DNA of 64,000 nucleotides from Erysipelotrichaceae bacterium (GTDB lineage: Bacteria; Bacillota_I; Bacilli_A; Erysipelotrichales; Erysipelotrichaceae), in assembly GCA_017432005.1 (NCBI GenBank), contig JAFRKA010000013.1, positions 93,170-157,169 on the forward strand, given 5' to 3'. Below, piece by piece: positions 1 through 7,515 of this stretch (position 1 is its first letter; each line of letters opens with the position of its first letter). The position numbers and the translations under genes were made by a program. Under the pieces are notes generated by a model. That model was given only the letters and a program-made list of their open reading frames with translations, was not told the DNA's origin and made no database searches.

Positions 1-1265
1 AAGGCAAGATCAGCTTTCTCCAGTGAAAAACCGCCATAGATGTTTCCATAGCCGATATTGATGCCTTCTTTGAGCTCGCCGGTATAGATACTGTAAGGGA
101 TATGCAGTCTGATCAGCGAATTGATCAGTTCTTCACATTGCTTTTCATCCAGGATGACGAGCTTATATCTGAATCGCTCGTTGCTTAAAACATTGGCGAC
201 ATAATCGGTAGTACCGTATGGGAAATCGATCACGGAAATATGACTGACATCCCCGAACGGTCTTCCTTCCAGTATCTGTGCACCTTTCAGCTGTCTGTTC
301 AGATCATCATAGACATAGAACTTCAGCGGCAGTTTCTTCTCTTCGTGCATCTCCTGGATGTAGGAGACAGTCTCTTCACTGAGCATCTTCAGATGTGCTT
401 CGATCTTTTCCTGATCGGAAAGATAGACGATCTCGTCTTTCAGATAATCACGCAGATGACTGTTGTCGAAATAAGCCCGATAGAAATACTGGGACTGTCT
501 GTAGATATCAGTCTTGATGTATTCCAGTTCCAGCTCCATCTGTCCGCTCTCCGCAATGATGTTTTCTGATAACCAATCCTTTTCCTCATCCGAAAAGAAG
601 ACATCTTTCGCAAAACAGATCTCAGCCTCTTCGATGTTCTCCAGAGTGCGTTGAGTATCGTTGTCGAAGAACCTGATCGAATCGATTACGTCATCAAAGA
701 ACTCGATACGTAACGGACGCTCATAGTTGACGGAAAAGACATCGACGATGTATCCGCGCGATGCGTAGCACATCGGGGTCTCAACGTGATTGGTCTTCTC
801 ATAGCCGAGCTGTCTCAGTCTCTCGATGAGCTCTTCTCTTTCAAAAGTCTGGCCAGTCTTGATCGTGATGATCTTCTCCAGCAGTTCATCCCGAGACGGC
901 AGATGTCTGATCAGACCGTATGGCGAACAAAGGACGATCTTCAGCTTGCGGTCAGAAACGATCTTGTACAGCGCATTCAGTGAATTGGCCCTGTTTTCAA
1001 AAGATGAGGCGATCTCCTGAGCACGCAGTGATTCTTCCGGCAGATAGCTGCAGATCTCATCTTCCTCGAAATAGGAGATCAGGATATCTCTGAGCTTTGA
1101 AGCCAGATAAGCATTCTCTTTGACGACCAGCAGCGGTCTGTCGCTGTGAAGTGCTCTGATCGACAGCTTCAGGGCTTCTTCGACCAGTGAACTGTATGAC
1201 AAAAACGAATGATCCTGATCATTCGTTACCTGTTCGACTATATTCAGTATTTCCCGATTTTTCAT
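1..1265 (-). CDS. mfd: Transcription-repair coupling factor Mfd, N-terminal part (truncated by window edge)
   Basis: Mfd is the ATP-dependent translocase that removes stalled RNA polymerase and recruits UvrA to the lesion. About 421 codons are open from an ATG at 1265 to the window edge without a stop. The visible part is the UvrB-homology region: it reads YGLIRHLPSRDELLEK near residue 125, then YASRGYIVDVF and RIEFFDDVIDSIRFFD, which is the typical Mfd/UvrB pattern. The translocase motor and RNA polymerase-interaction domain lie outside the window. Its ATG shares one base with the pth stop (TGATG), so the two are translationally coupled; pth-mfd adjacency is common in Bacillota. The identification is secure for the family, but the full length is unknown. 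Confidence 0.9.
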   Translation of the reverse strand, partial: MKNREILNIVEQVTNDQDHSFLSYSSLVEEALKLSIRALHSDRPLLVVKENAYLASKLRDILISYFEEDEICSYLPEESLRAQEIASSFENRANSLNALYKIVSDRKLKIVLCSPYGLIRHLPSRDELLEKIITIKTGQTFEREELIERLRQLGYEKTNHVETPMCYASRGYIVDVFSVNYERPLRIEFFDDVIDSIRFFDNDTQRTLENIEEAEICFAKDVFFSDEEKDWLSENIIAESGQMELELEYIKTDIYRQSQYFYRAYFDNSHLRDYLKDEIVYLSDQEKIEAHLKMLSEETVSYIQEMHEEKKLPLKFYVYDDLNRQLKGAQILEGRPFGDVSHISVIDFPYGTTDYVANVLSNERFRYKLVILDEKQCEELINSLIRLHIPYSIYTGELKEGINIGYGNIYGGFSLEKADLA

Positions 1266-1819
1266 CAGTTAAACTTTGACATCACCTCATCGAAACGATG
1301 ATCGAAAGCATAGATCAGGGCATCAGCCCCCTTGTCCAGTGTTTCATCGAGGATCTTCTTTTCCTCGTTTGAAAAACGTCCCAGCACGTAATCCTTCGTA
1401 TCGAGCTGCTTGTCGTTGGAGATGCCGATACGGATGCGGTTGATCTCCGATGTTCCGAGCTGATCGATGATACTGGCCATGCCCTTCTGGCCGCCGGATG
1501 AACCTTTCATCCTCAGACGCAGCTTGCCGGTAGGCAGATCCAGATCATCATGAACGACGATCAGATCCTCCACTGGGATGTCGTAATAATGCATGAGCGA
1601 AGAGACAGCCTGACCGGACAGGTTCATGTAAGTCTGCGGCTTGGCGATGATGATCTTGTCACCTTTGTGCCTGTAGATACCGTAGAGTGCCCTGCACTTG
1701 TTTTTGTCGAAAGAGAAACCTAATTTATCACTCAGTCTGTCCATGAGTAAAAAACCCGCGTTATGACGAGTTTTTTCATATTCCATTCCCGGATTTCCCA
1801 GACCGACGATCAGCTTCAT
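1265..1819 (-). CDS. pth: Peptidyl-tRNA hydrolase
   Basis: Pth cleaves peptidyl-tRNAs released from stalled ribosomes and recycles the tRNA in the cytoplasm. The protein has 184 residues, the normal family length. It opens with the signature GLGNPG, then EYEKTRHNAGF. Visible catalytic residues are Asn9, His19, Asn66 in the MNLSG motif and Asp91 in VVHDDLDLP; the SSGGQKGM loop follows. The start overlaps the preceding gene by four bases (ATGA) and the stop overlaps mfd by one base, so it sits in the tightly packed mnmE-tatD-hyp-pth-mfd transcription unit. Nothing is unusual about the sequence. Confidence 0.97.
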   Translation of the reverse strand: MKLIVGLGNPGMEYEKTRHNAGFLLMDRLSDKLGFSFDKNKCRALYGIYRHKGDKIIIAKPQTYMNLSGQAVSSLMHYYDIPVEDLIVVHDDLDLPTGKLRLRMKGSSGGQKGMASIIDQLGTSEINRIRIGISNDKQLDTKDYVLGRFSNEEKKILDETLDKGADALIYAFDHRFDEVMSKFN

Positions 1820-2613
1820 TCTTCCTTGTTTTCTTCTTTGGTCTCAGTAGCGTTTTCTTCGACGGCTTCCGTCTTTTCTTCCTCTTCCTTCTTTGGCGGA
1901 TACTTGTCGTAGATCTCCAGATCCTTCATGTAAAGCTCACCGATTTGGGTGGCTGCGAAGGAATGCAGATCATCTTTATAGAAATCTTCCATCGGTTCAC
2001 CGGTATAAGCCAGTGTAGCTGCCGCAAAACGCTTGAACAGACCGATGAGGTTCTTGTCGTATTCATAGGTCGCGAAACCGCCGTCCAGCAGTGAAGAAAG
2101 GAAACCGACACCGGCATCTTCCTTTTCACACAGGGCGTTGTAGATGGCGATGGCCGTCTGATACTCGACGCGGTTCTCCATCTCGCTCATTTCCTTGATC
2201 TTATCGTAGAGTGAATTCAGTACATCAAAGCGGGAAAGTCTTCTGGCTCTGGCCATGTTCAGATAATACCAGACGAAGACGTCCGCATTCATGACCAGCT
2301 GCTGCTTGGAATATTTGCCCTTGCGGGTAAAGATCTGCTTCAGATCCAGAGCTTCCAGCGTCTCCTTGCTGTCGAGCTGTCTGGCCATCTCATCATAAAG
2401 CTTCAGGACTCTGGCCTTGTTTCTGAACTCTTCCGACTTCTCGGAATCGATATAGGCGCAGATACGCTCATAGGCGTTCTCATTGCCGGCGATCAGATCC
2501 TTGTAGCACTCGATATATTCCTTGTTGTGTCTGTATCTGCTGATCAGCGTATAGTTACGGTAGATGACATATGCCAGCAGGCAGAACATCGTTATCATAA
2601 AAATATAATCCAT
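1816..2613 (-). CDS. Hypothetical membrane-anchored protein with acidic tail
   Basis: I do not recognise a family. The 265 residues begin with one hydrophobic segment (about residues 3-19, IFMITMFCLLAYVIY) followed by a basic patch, which suggests an N-terminal anchor with the bulk in the cytoplasm. The middle is helical and charged, with TPR-like spacing that is not convincing enough to call. The last 30 residues are a Lys/Glu-rich low-complexity tail. A ribosome site (AAGGGGAG) lies about 10 bases before the ATG. It follows tatD by 30 bases and overlaps pth by four bases, so it is expressed with RNA and translation maintenance genes, but no function follows from that. Confidence 0.75.
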   Translation of the reverse strand: MDYIFMITMFCLLAYVIYRNYTLISRYRHNKEYIECYKDLIAGNENAYERICAYIDSEKSEEFRNKARVLKLYDEMARQLDSKETLEALDLKQIFTRKGKYSKQQLVMNADVFVWYYLNMARARRLSRFDVLNSLYDKIKEMSEMENRVEYQTAIAIYNALCEKEDAGVGFLSSLLDGGFATYEYDKNLIGLFKRFAAATLAYTGEPMEDFYKDDLHSFAATQIGELYMKDLEIYDKYPPKKEEEEKTEAVEENATETKEENKEE

Positions 2614-2643
2614 ATTTGTTACACTCCCCTTAATTCATTAATA

Positions 2644-3405
2644 TTATAACCCAAACAGCTCATGATAATTCCGGTTAAGCTGTTTTTTGAAGTCCTCTTC
2701 CTCAAGGCTCAGTTCCTCGCAGATCTTCTTTCCGGTATAGACGACATAGGCCGGTTCGTTCCTCTTTCCACGATTGGGTGCCGGAGTCAGATACGGACAG
2801 TCCGTTTCGATCAGCAGCCTGTCGAGCGGTACTTCCCTTATGACCCTGAGCGGTTCTTTGGCGTTCTTCCAGGTCAGCGTGCCGCTCATCGAGATAAAGA
2901 AACCGAGCTTGACGAATTCCCTGGCCATCTCGGCCGAATCGGAATAACAGTGCATGACACCTCTTACCGGATATTGCTTCAGGATATCATAAGTATCCTG
3001 GATCGCATCGCGGCTGTGAATGATGACCGGCTTGCTCAAAGAAACAGCCAGTTCCACCTGTTTCCGGAAGATTTCGAGCTGTCTTTCTCTGTTTTCCTTG
3101 TTCCAGTGATAATCGAGTCCGATCTCACCGACCGCATCACAGTTTTCTTCTTTGCACAGCTCGGCATATCTTTCAAAGAGCTCATCATCGACGTCATCGA
3201 CATCGCCCGGATAGATGCCCAGCGCATGCTTGAAAGTGATATCGGGATGGCTGATCGTGAGCCCGAATTGATAATCCTCGATATACGATGAAATGATCAT
3301 AGCTTTCAGAACATCGTTCTCTGCCATGTGGTTCAGGACTTCATCAAGATCGTCCCTGAAGGCCTCGTCATTGATGTGACAGTGTGAATCCAGCCAGTTG
3401 CTCAT
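2644..3405 (-). CDS. tatD: TatD-family metal-dependent hydrolase/DNase
   Basis: TatD-family enzymes are cytoplasmic TIM-barrel metal nucleases with 3'-5' exonuclease or AP-endonuclease activity. I start it at the ATG at 3405, giving 253 residues beginning MSNWLDSHCHI, because that codon overlaps the mnmE stop as ATGA and removes a 24-residue N-terminal extension the family lacks. Metal-binding motifs are in order: DSHCHI at residues 6-11, VGEIGLDYHW near 95-105, PVIIHSRDA, MHCYSDS and ETDCPYLTP. These match TatD signatures 1-3. The size is normal for the family. It belongs to the mnmE-to-mfd operon. Confidence 0.95.
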   Translation of the reverse strand: MSNWLDSHCHINDEAFRDDLDEVLNHMAENDVLKAMIISSYIEDYQFGLTISHPDITFKHALGIYPGDVDDVDDELFERYAELCKEENCDAVGEIGLDYHWNKENRERQLEIFRKQVELAVSLSKPVIIHSRDAIQDTYDILKQYPVRGVMHCYSDSAEMAREFVKLGFFISMSGTLTWKNAKEPLRVIREVPLDRLLIETDCPYLTPAPNRGKRNEPAYVVYTGKKICEELSLEEEDFKKQLNRNYHELFGL

Positions 3406-4712
3406 TTGCCCAGACAGAAGTTCGCGAACATATGTTCGATCAGATCCTCCTGATACTCCTTTCCCAGTATCTGGCACAGATAATGATACGCACTGTCAAG
3501 GTCAGTGACCAAAACATCCGTCGTATCACTGTCCAGATGATCTTCCATTGTTTCCAGTTCTCTCAGACAGCTCTTCATTAATGCGATCTGTCTTTCGTTG
3601 TTCAGGATATCTTCATCAGCCAGGGAGATATCATCCTTGTATCGCTCGTTGAGATGATCCGTCAGTTCCCGGATTTCGTTGTTTCTCGCTGAGATCGAGA
3701 TCTCTCCCATCCTGTTGAGATCGGATTTATTGTAGACGACCAGCAGATTGCGGTCTTTATAGCGCTCCATCAGCTTCCGGTCTTCATCATCGATATCCGA
3801 GGCATCGATGACCAGGATGATCAGATCAGCTTCCTCGATCGCTTCTTTCGTCTTTTCGATACCGATCTTTTCGATCTCTTCGCCGGTATCTCTGATGCCG
3901 GCCGTATCGATCAGATTGAGCGTGATGTTCTTGAGGATAACCTTGCCTTCCACGAGGTCTCTGGTCGTTCCCGCTATATCCGTGACGATCGCCTTGTCCT
4001 TTTCCAGCAGGGCATTGAGCAGAGAAGATTTGCCGACATTGGGCTTGCCGATGATGACGGTCTTCAGTCCGTCCTTGACGACTCTGAATCTTTCCGCCTT
4101 GTCGATCATCTGCTTCGCATCTTCGATCCACTTCTCGACATGCGGTCTGATGACTTCGTTGGTCATTTCGACTTCATCTTCATATTCCGGATAATCGATA
4201 TTTACTTCGATCATCGCGATGATATCTTTCATCTCGTCCATCAGCGGCGTGATGAGTCTTTCGATCGAACCGCTCATGCCTCTGACGGCGCTGCGTGCCT
4301 GCAGGGAGCTTTCAGCTCTGATCAGGTCATTGATCGAATCGGCTTTGGACAGATCGATGCGTCCGTTGAGATAAGCCCGTTTGGTGAATTCGCCCGGTTC
4401 CGCCAGCCGGCAGCCGTTTTCCAGCAGCAGGTTCAGGATGAGTCTGGTCACATAGATACCGCCGTGGCAGTTGATCTCCACCATGTCTTCCTTCGTATAG
4501 GAATGACCCTTCGCAAAAAAGGAGACCAGCACTTCATCGATGATCTCATCTTTGTCATGGATATGGGTATAAACGATCGTATTCGGCCTTATCTCTTCGA
4601 TATCCGAGATCTTTCTGATGATCGCAAAAGAATCGTCACCGGACATCCTGACGATCGAGATGGCACCGTCTTTTACAGCCGTGGAGATCGCACAGATCGT
4701 GTCATTCAACAT
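3402..4712 (-). CDS. mnmE: tRNA modification GTPase MnmE
   Basis: MnmE with MnmG installs carboxymethylaminomethyl groups on the wobble uridine of certain tRNAs. About 436 residues from the ATG at 4712; a TTG two codons earlier is possible but would fall inside the likely start region. The N-terminal tetrahydrofolate-binding domain begins NDTICAISTA. The inserted G domain shows G1 GKPNVGKSS, G2 DIAGTTRD, G3 DTAG and G4 NKSD. The chain ends with the FCLGK variant of the C(I/L/M/V)GK motif whose Cys is essential. It is first in its operon. No Shine-Dalgarno is visible; a TAAAAT box at 4721-4726 lies eight bases upstream of the ATG, so the mRNA may be leaderless. Confidence 0.96.
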   Translation of the reverse strand: MLNDTICAISTAVKDGAISIVRMSGDDSFAIIRKISDIEEIRPNTIVYTHIHDKDEIIDEVLVSFFAKGHSYTKEDMVEINCHGGIYVTRLILNLLLENGCRLAEPGEFTKRAYLNGRIDLSKADSINDLIRAESSLQARSAVRGMSGSIERLITPLMDEMKDIIAMIEVNIDYPEYEDEVEMTNEVIRPHVEKWIEDAKQMIDKAERFRVVKDGLKTVIIGKPNVGKSSLLNALLEKDKAIVTDIAGTTRDLVEGKVILKNITLNLIDTAGIRDTGEEIEKIGIEKTKEAIEEADLIILVIDASDIDDEDRKLMERYKDRNLLVVYNKSDLNRMGEISISARNNEIRELTDHLNERYKDDISLADEDILNNERQIALMKSCLRELETMEDHLDSDTTDVLVTDLDSAYHYLCQILGKEYQEDLIEHMFANFCLGK

Positions 4713-4806
4713 ACACAAACATTTTAATACAAATCACTGAAATCTTATAGACTGAAGCCCCTGAAAACCCACGTAAACATCAGTGCCTTAAACGCTGCAT
4801 TATATC

Positions 4807-4836
4807 TTGAAAAAAGTACCCGTGCCATTTTAAAAT
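4807..4836 (+). promoter_or_regulatory. Candidate sigma-A promoter of the DUF1508 gene
   Basis: TTGAAA (4807-4812), an 18-base spacer and TAAAAT (4831-4836) lie about 45 bases before the DUF1508 start. They sit in the divergent gap to mnmE. Assigned by motif only. The rest of the 4713-4880 gap shows nothing else recognisable. Confidence 0.5.
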
Positions 4837-4880
4837 AAAATCAGTAAGAGTGATTTCGACAATCACCAAGGAGGAAAATA

Positions 4881-5291
4881 ATGAGTAAGTATGTGATTAC
4901 AGTCAGTCCTAAGGGGAAGTATCATTTTAATTTAGTTGCGAATAACGGTGAGACGATCCTGACATCTCAGATGTATGCCGCAAGAAAAGGCGCTCTGAAA
5001 GGTATCCGTTCCGTTGCCAAGAACGCACCGATCGCACCGGTAGTTGACACGACAGCCAAGAAAGTCGTAGAAGCTGGCAATCCTAAGTTCGAGATCTTCG
5101 CCGGCAAGGACGGCAAGAGCTACTTCAAACTGATCGCTGCCAACGCCAAGGCTATCGGCCATTCAGAAGGCTACAATACAATGGCAGCCTGCAAGGCAGG
5201 TATCAAGTCTGTTCAGAAGAACGCTGGTGCCGCAATCGAAAAACCGGCCAGAAAACCTGCTGCCAAAAAAGCTCCGGCCAAGAAAAAATAA
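4881..5291 (+). CDS. DUF1508 (YegP-type) protein with lysine/alanine-rich tail
   Basis: 136 residues with two tandem DUF1508 repeats: KYVITVSPKGKYHFNLVANNGE at about 3-24 and PKFEIFAGKDGKSYFKLIAANA at about 69-90. Each is followed by the usual second strand and helix (SQMYAARKGALKGI; SEGYNTMAACKAGI). The biochemical role of the family is not settled; two-repeat proteins resemble E. coli YegP. The last 20 residues are Lys/Ala/Pro-rich, like a histone H1 tail, which would suit nucleic-acid binding, but this is inference. A strong AGGAGG site precedes the ATG, a promoter lies upstream and a strong terminator downstream, so it is a single-gene unit. Confidence 0.88.
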   Translation: MSKYVITVSPKGKYHFNLVANNGETILTSQMYAARKGALKGIRSVAKNAPIAPVVDTTAKKVVEAGNPKFEIFAGKDGKSYFKLIAANAKAIGHSEGYNTMAACKAGIKSVQKNAGAAIEKPARKPAAKKAPAKKK

Positions 5292-5307
5292 CAGCTGAAG
5301 ATAAAAC

Positions 5308-5340
5308 AAGCGCTCCCGATCGGGGAGCGCTTTTTTGTTT
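5308..5340. terminator. Bidirectional rho-independent terminator
   Basis: A ten-base stem, AAGCGCTCCC pairing with GGGAGCGCTT around a five-base loop, is followed by TTTTTT on the plus strand. On the minus strand it is followed by TTGTTTTAT. It ends the DUF1508 gene and also the convergent PTS operon, whose last gene stops at 5361. Confidence 0.92.
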
Positions 5341-5360
5341 GATTATGTCTTTCAGGACTC

Positions 5361-6629
5361 TTATCTGATGAGTTTGGCAACGAGTCCTTCGAGGATACCG
5401 AACAGTGAGAAGTCCTGGCCGCCATAGACGAGCATCCAAGGCTGGATGGTGTTGTTGAAGAAGTAAGCACCGAATCCTACCAGCAGGACCATGATGACAC
5501 CGTTCAGAGCACAGGCAATGATCGTACCTCTGACGCCGCCCTTGGCATTGGCAATGATAGCAGCACAGCCGTTCTCGAAGAAGCAGGTGAAGATCAGAGG
5601 AATGACAACTGTCGGGAACATGCCTCTGGTGAGCAGGATCGTGATCGTTGAAGTGATGACGGCAACGATGAAGCCGATGATCAGAGAGTTAGGTCCGTAA
5701 CCGAAGATGACCGGGCAGTCGAGAGCCGGAATAGCGCCCGGAACGACCTTTTCGGCAATACCCTTGAAAGCCGGAACGATCTCGGCGATCAGCATACGGA
5801 CACCCTGCAGCATGATGACGACACCGACACCGAAGTATACGGAGTGAGTGAACCAGTAGCTGAAGAAGCTTCCTGAATATCCTAAGACATCAGCCGGTGC
5901 AAGACCACTGGCACCGATGACGAAGTAAAGGATGATGTATACGATAGCGATGGTGATCGAACCAGTAATTGAGACTTCTCTTAAGAATCCCAGTGATTTA
6001 GGAAGATTGAAGTCTTCACAGCTCTTGGATTTGTCACCTACCAGTCCGGCAACGAAACCGCCGATGACTGAAAGAGTCGTGGTCGGGTGACCGATCGTGA
6101 AGTCATCCTTGCCGGTAACTTCCTTTACCAGCGGACGCATCAGGTTCGGAGCAACGATCATGTACAGAGCAGTGAATACAGCAGCCAGACCGATCAGCTT
6201 GCCGCCGGTAAGACCTGCATCAACGCCTGCAGCGATGAATACGTATGGGAACCAGTAAAGCATATGTCCGGTGAGGAATACTGATTTCCATTTGGTGAAA
6301 CGGGCAACCACCAGGTTGACGGCGAATGCGATCAGCATAACGATACCGATCTGGGTACCATACTGTCCGCCGATGTCGACTGTTGCCGGTGGAGCGGCCT
6401 GCTGCGGCATGAGGGTATTAAATGTTGTGATAATACCGTCGATGGAATTGCCGGTGATCAGACCCGTACCGGTGTTCAGTACGAAGAAGCCGATAGCGGT
6501 CATGATTGTGCCTCTGACGACTTCCGATGCTGATTTCTTCTGCAGGATCAGACCGATCATTGCGACGAGCGCAAGGAAGATCGCACCCTGGCCGAAGATT
6601 TCATTGATAATAAAATTGAGAATTGCCAT
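5361..6629 (-). CDS. ulaA: PTS system IIC component, ascorbate (UlaA/SgaT) family
   Basis: This is the membrane channel of a phosphotransferase permease that imports a sugar acid, by family L-ascorbate, and phosphorylates it with its IIB and IIA partners. The 422 residues are almost entirely hydrophobic with about ten membrane segments, close to the usual UlaA length. Recognisable stretches include ALVAMIGLILQKKSASEVVRGT, GHMLYWFPYVFIAAGVDAGLTGGK and DDFTIGHPTTT. It is last in a three-gene IIA-IIB-IIC operon, has its own AGGAGG site, and ends before a strong terminator. Substrate is inferred from the family; no ascorbate catabolic genes (ulaD, E, F or G) are in the window, so a related substrate is possible. 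Confidence 0.92.
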   Translation of the reverse strand: MAILNFIINEIFGQGAIFLALVAMIGLILQKKSASEVVRGTIMTAIGFFVLNTGTGLITGNSIDGIITTFNTLMPQQAAPPATVDIGGQYGTQIGIVMLIAFAVNLVVARFTKWKSVFLTGHMLYWFPYVFIAAGVDAGLTGGKLIGLAAVFTALYMIVAPNLMRPLVKEVTGKDDFTIGHPTTTLSVIGGFVAGLVGDKSKSCEDFNLPKSLGFLREVSITGSITIAIVYIILYFVIGASGLAPADVLGYSGSFFSYWFTHSVYFGVGVVIMLQGVRMLIAEIVPAFKGIAEKVVPGAIPALDCPVIFGYGPNSLIIGFIVAVITSTITILLTRGMFPTVVIPLIFTCFFENGCAAIIANAKGGVRGTIIACALNGVIMVLLVGFGAYFFNNTIQPWMLVYGGQDFSLFGILEGLVAKLIR

Positions 6630-6676
6630 AAGTAGCCTCCTTTTCTTTTTTTACTTATTCTTTCCCCAATATCAGA

Positions 6677-6964
6677 CTAAGCAGCAGGATTCATGTAGGC
6701 CAGGACCTTCTCCTCGACCTCAGCCGAATCCATGAAATTGTCGATGACGACGACAGGAACTTCTGCGCGCTCGACGATCAGTTCTGAAAGCTCTCTCGAA
6801 ATGAAGATGACATCGCACTGATTGCTCAGGCAGGTCCCGACATCTCCGCAGAAAGTATCGGCTTCCAGATCGTGTTTTTTCAGGATGTCATCGATCGCCA
6901 TCCTGAGCATCAGCGATGAACCGCAGCCGAAACCGCACACACACTGGATCTTTGGATTATTCAT
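6677..6964 (-). CDS. ulaB: PTS system IIB component (UlaB-like)
   Basis: IIB accepts phosphate from IIA and passes it to the sugar at IIC. The 95-residue reading starts at the ATG at 6964, placed about ten bases after an AGGAGG. An ATG further upstream is one base from that same site and so unlikely. The phosphorylation loop reads QCVCGFGCGSSLML with the active Cys at residue 10 in the family position (UlaB has VCGNGQGSS). The rest (DVIFISRELSELI, EVPVVVIDNFMD) follows the Rossmann-like IIB fold. It lies 16 bases after the IIA gene and 47 before IIC. Confidence 0.9.
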   Translation of the reverse strand: MNNPKIQCVCGFGCGSSLMLRMAIDDILKKHDLEADTFCGDVGTCLSNQCDVIFISRELSELIVERAEVPVVVIDNFMDSAEVEEKVLAYMNPAA

Positions 6965-6980
6965 AAGATACATACCTCCT

Positions 6981-7415
6981 TTAACCATTTATCGTAGCAT
7001 ACAGTTCCTTTGTATCTGTACAGGAACCGAGTCTGTTGATCATATTATCTTCCATCAGCTTACGGGCGATCTTCTGCAGATATTCCATGTGATCACCTTT
7101 GTCCTTGCAGGCCAGGCACATGACCACAGTGACCGGATCGTTGCGGCTGCCGAATTCCACCGGCTCTGACAGATTCACCAGTGAGACGGACGTCCTTTTC
7201 ACTTCCGGACACGGGGCTGAATGAGCCAGTGCGAAGCCCTTGCTCAAAACGATGTAGGGACCCAGTTCTTCAACACTTCTGATCATGTTTTCGATATAGG
7301 CCTCTTCGATATCATCGCTGTTTAAAAGTAAGGCTCCTGCCTTGCGGATGGCATCTTTCCAGTCTTTTGCTTCAACCTTTGCTTCTATGTGGTTAATATC
7401 GACCAGTTCTTCCAT
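6981..7415 (-). CDS. ulaC: PTS system IIA component (UlaC-like, mannitol/fructose type)
   Basis: IIA takes phosphate from phospho-HPr onto a histidine and gives it to IIB. The 144 residues match the type-2 EIIA fold. ENMIRSVEELGPYIVLSKGFALAHSAP contains the active-site His65 in the conserved (A)xxH(S/A)xP context. KRTSVSLVNLSEPVEFGS and DPVTVVMCLACKDKGDHMEYL follow as in UlaC. It is first in the operon, with only a weak Shine-Dalgarno (GGGAAAC). A good TATAAT-type -10 lies at 7442-7447 on the minus strand with no clear -35. No PTS-regulated activator or antiterminator lies next to it. Confidence 0.9.
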   Translation of the reverse strand: MEELVDINHIEAKVEAKDWKDAIRKAGALLLNSDDIEEAYIENMIRSVEELGPYIVLSKGFALAHSAPCPEVKRTSVSLVNLSEPVEFGSRNDPVTVVMCLACKDKGDHMEYLQKIARKLMEDNMINRLGSCTDTKELYATING

Positions 7416-7486
7416 TATCTGTTTCCCGTTCTTCTGTCCTAATTATAATCCTTCTTCCACGAGTATTCCATTCATAAACATAAGAA

Positions 7487-7510
7487 AAGCCTCCGGATAT
7501 AAAGAGGCTT
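7487..7510 (-). terminator. Rho-independent terminator after the AAA+ gene
   Basis: AAGCCTC pairs with GAGGCTT on either side of a ten-base loop and is followed on the minus strand by a T-rich run (TTCTTATGTTT). It separates the AAA+ operon from the PTS operon downstream on the same strand. Confidence 0.75.
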
Positions 7511-7515
7511 CATTT

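Noticed and set aside
2662..3291. Long plus-strand open frame (209 codons) within tatD
   Set aside because: It is the shadow of tatD: no ribosome site, no protein-like motifs, and tatD has full conserved motifs on the other strand.
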